From Thuidium tamariscinum (taxonomy: Eukaryota; Streptophyta; Bryopsida; Hypnales; Thuidiaceae), in the NCBI GenBank assembly GCA_947034885.2, contig OX344752.2:17112001-17176000 (forward strand): a DNA stretch of 64,000 bases, given 5' to 3'. This document shows, in pieces, positions 61,587-64,000 of the stretch (positions are counted from its first letter, which is position 1; every line of letters begins with the position of its first letter). The notes beneath the pieces were generated by a model, which had not been told where the DNA came from, did not search any database, and worked only from the letters and a program-made list of their open reading frames with translations. Both the position numbers and the translations under genes were made by a program.

Positions 61587-64000
61587 TTACAAGAATGGAG
61601 ATCTGATCCCCAAAGAGCGGGCAGCTTGACGAATCCCTCGCACAGCAGATTTTCCAGCTGCAATATGAGCTTCGTTCTCCTCCACTGGAACTACCTCCAC
61701 CTGAGAGTTGACCCCTAAACTAAAGGCCGCAGCATTAGCTGCCAGTAAGCCGGTGACCAAGGCTTTCTCCTGGGACAGACCCCGGGCCCCATGGGCAGCT
61801 CCGGGACCTTGCTGCAGCCAGTCGCCCGACATGAAGACGTTCTGGAAGCTTGTCGTGGTGGATGGCATGTGCTGGTGGGAGCCCGGGCCAAACAGGGTCA
61901 CTGCCCCTTTGAAGCGCAGCACACTGCTGTCTGTCACTTGAGCGCCTTTAAAGCCTGCCTCGCACTTCACCAAATACTCCTCCATCACCTGCAACAGGTG
62001 TAATCTCATGAGAAAGTCATTCCTCAGCAGGCAACGAGAACAAACGGAATTCACTAAGTCCCTGCTCACCAAATTATTGTTTGCACTATGAAACGAGACT
62101 TACAAGAGCAACACAATCAAGTCATGGTGTGTTGCTCATCTGTTTGCTTTCACATTGAACACAAGTCAATTCTTCCTCTGCTTTCTATTTAGATTCTTCA
62201 ACAAATTTGTGCTTTGGGGGAAGGACGACTTATAGTTGCGTGCAATTCATGAACGTCAAGTTTGCTTCTTCCCCAAACTAGAATTTTGGTCCAACCTTCG
62301 CGAGGGCCGAATCTGAGCCAGAACTTAAAACCCAAAAGCATTTAGTGACCTCAAGCATTGCTAAGAGATATTTGACAACTCGTTTCCTATTGATTGGTAT
62401 TTTTCCGAAATCAAAAACTAGGAGGATAACTTCAATTCCAATGCATGCAGGTGTTCAATGTGGGGGTGAAAGAGGGGTGATATGCCATTAATTAAAGGAT
62501 AACTCTAGTATGCAATAAGCAGAGATGGAGAGCTTTGCCCACTCTTACTTTTTTGATGACTGCATCATCTGTCAGTGGAAGAAGCTGATTAGCATGATAG
62601 AAGTCGACCTCAAAAACACTTCCAGGCTCGTCAGCAAATTCATCCTGCAAGACATACAACCCAAGGTATCTAAGAAAACTTCAACAGAAAGAATCCTCAC
62701 TAGGAGGCTCTCTGCAGTACGTGGGTACTTCCAAGTAGTAATAAGAGTCCTGTCGGAATGCAAAGACGGGCTGTCAAGCATTTGGTACGAGACAAATCCT
62801 TAAGTGACAACTAGAACTTGCATGATGATAGCTTCCAGTTCATGGTTTCAGCTTAAAGAAAATAGAGGGTCGTACTTGTAAAGCAGTCAAGTCAAAGAGT
62901 GTGGCCCCCGTGGTTGGCTCAAATCCAGCAAGCACGTTGGATGGGTTCTTCAATGGAATACGTCGATCAAGCCATAACCGAACTGCAAGTACATCGACAG
63001 TGCCCAGATTTGAAACCGTTGCAAACTCTGGACGCCCTGCCAGGTCCGGAGATGCGGCTACAATCCTCTGTTTCATGAATAATTTGAAATGAGAAAGCCA
63101 GTCCTCAAAGGAAACCATATTCCTTGTTGTGAATATCCTGGTAGTAGATGGAGAAAGAATAGGGACGTTCTAGAGGTCAGGTAATTCAACTGGCACGGTA
63201 ATTCGATTGGAACCTTACTTGCATTGCTTGAACGCCTACCGCAAATACCACTACATCCGCATCGTAGACTGTACGCTCCCCACTGCCGTCCACTGCATAG
63301 CTTAAAAGCAGGGAACATTTTATCTCTATTACTTGCGCACAATGATACTGGGCACTTACAAACCCCAGATGCGCACATACAAATGATCCAAGTCTACATG
63401 ATTTGTGGAGAAACTAAGAAATGATCAGAAAATAAATATAAACCACGAGACTTACTGGCAACGATTCCTGTCACCTTGTTGCTTTCAACGTCATGGATGA
63501 CATCCACCACACGATTATTACCCAGCACTCGACACCCTTGAGACTTGATCAGCTCAAGCCAGGGTTTGAAAATGACCTCCGCTACCGAGCCTTTACACCA
63601 ACAAACGTCGAAGTCTGCTTGGTGAGCCAATACGTAGTAGTACAACGCACCAAGAGCTGCAGCCGCTGTTAAATATGCACACGACAAACGAGTTTGGGGT
63701 AGTTGGTAAGCAAGTAATGGTGCCATACAGCACAAAATTCGCGAATCCAATAGCATAGCGTACAATAAGAGGAATCTACATAAACCTATACCTGAGAGAT
63801 TTTCTCCAGGAGCGAAAAGAGTAACCAGCAGTATTGGTTGCAAAAAATCACGGTAAAGCTTTGCTGATACACCAGCTTTACGAAACAGCTCCCTTGCCGT
63901 CATTGCATCATACATAGCATATGTCTCTTCGTCCTGAAATCCATCCCACGTAATGTTAATACATTTTTCGACACCATCTACTGTGCTGCTGTAAATTCTA
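61587..64000 (-). CDS. FAD-dependent amine oxidase / carotenoid-desaturase-like protein, 3' part
   Basis: Minus-strand exons 64000-63792 (runs off the edge), 63665-63456, 63292-63219, 63067-62876, 62644-62549 and 61988-61587 join in frame to about 394 C-terminal residues. All introns have GT-AG borders. The protein includes DGFQDEETYAMYDAMTARELF, then DADVVVFAVGVQAMQ, and near the end NVFMSGDWLQQGPGAAHGAR followed by GLSQEKALVTGLLAAN, the C-terminal FAD-binding motif of the amine-oxidase/phytoene-desaturase superfamily. The N-terminal dinucleotide-binding motif and any transit peptide lie outside the window. It is not phytoene or zeta-carotene desaturase proper as far as I can tell, and the substrate is unknown. 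It is convergent with POR, 1.27 kb apart. Confidence 0.85.

Overview
This is nuclear DNA from a land plant. Every clear gene is split by GT-AG introns, and the proteins are plant/plastid ones: protochlorophyllide reductase, an eudicot-length long-chain acyl-CoA synthetase, a CYP71-type WD40-cyclophilin and a plastid-type FAD oxidoreductase. Introns are mostly 80-600 bp and intergenic DNA is very AT-rich. That would fit a bryophyte or another non-seed plant better than a large-intron gymnosperm, but this placement is inference; no species is claimed.

Layout. 1-17.3 kb has no intact gene. It holds AT-rich DNA, a decayed GC-richer coding locus (about 3.27-7.12 kb) cut by a 1.94-kb CACTA-type element that carries a perfect hairpin, two adjacent TTAA-flanked elements (10.1-11.7 kb) and several inverted-repeat elements. 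17.6-22.65 kb is a complete 12-exon WD40-cyclophilin gene (+). 22.7-43.7 kb is mainly transposon debris: TTAA-flanked repeats, MITEs, simple repeats, a PIF/Harbinger-like pair of convergent decayed ORFs (33.6-37.85 kb) and an unrecognised decayed coding stretch (39.65-40.26 kb). 44.8-52.4 kb is a complete 19-exon LACS gene (+) with a TTAA-flanked element in one intron. 53-57 kb is AT-rich and gene-free. 57.28-60.32 kb is a complete 5-exon POR gene (+). 61.59-64.0 kb is the 3' part of an FAD-dependent amine-oxidase/carotenoid-desaturase-like gene (-), convergent with POR and running off the right edge.

How the parts relate. The four genes are ordinary single plant transcription units, not an operon or cluster; POR and the FAD enzyme may both act in plastids, but adjacency alone is no evidence of a joint pathway. 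The most distinctive material is in the repeats: CACTA-ended elements sharing a TTTGTTGATTTGG motif, a TTAA-flanked family found both in intergenic DNA and inside the LACS intron, a six-copy ladder of decayed repeats in the first intron of the cyclophilin gene, and an 88-codon stop-free intron in LACS. No rRNA gene, functional tRNA gene or CRISPR array was seen.
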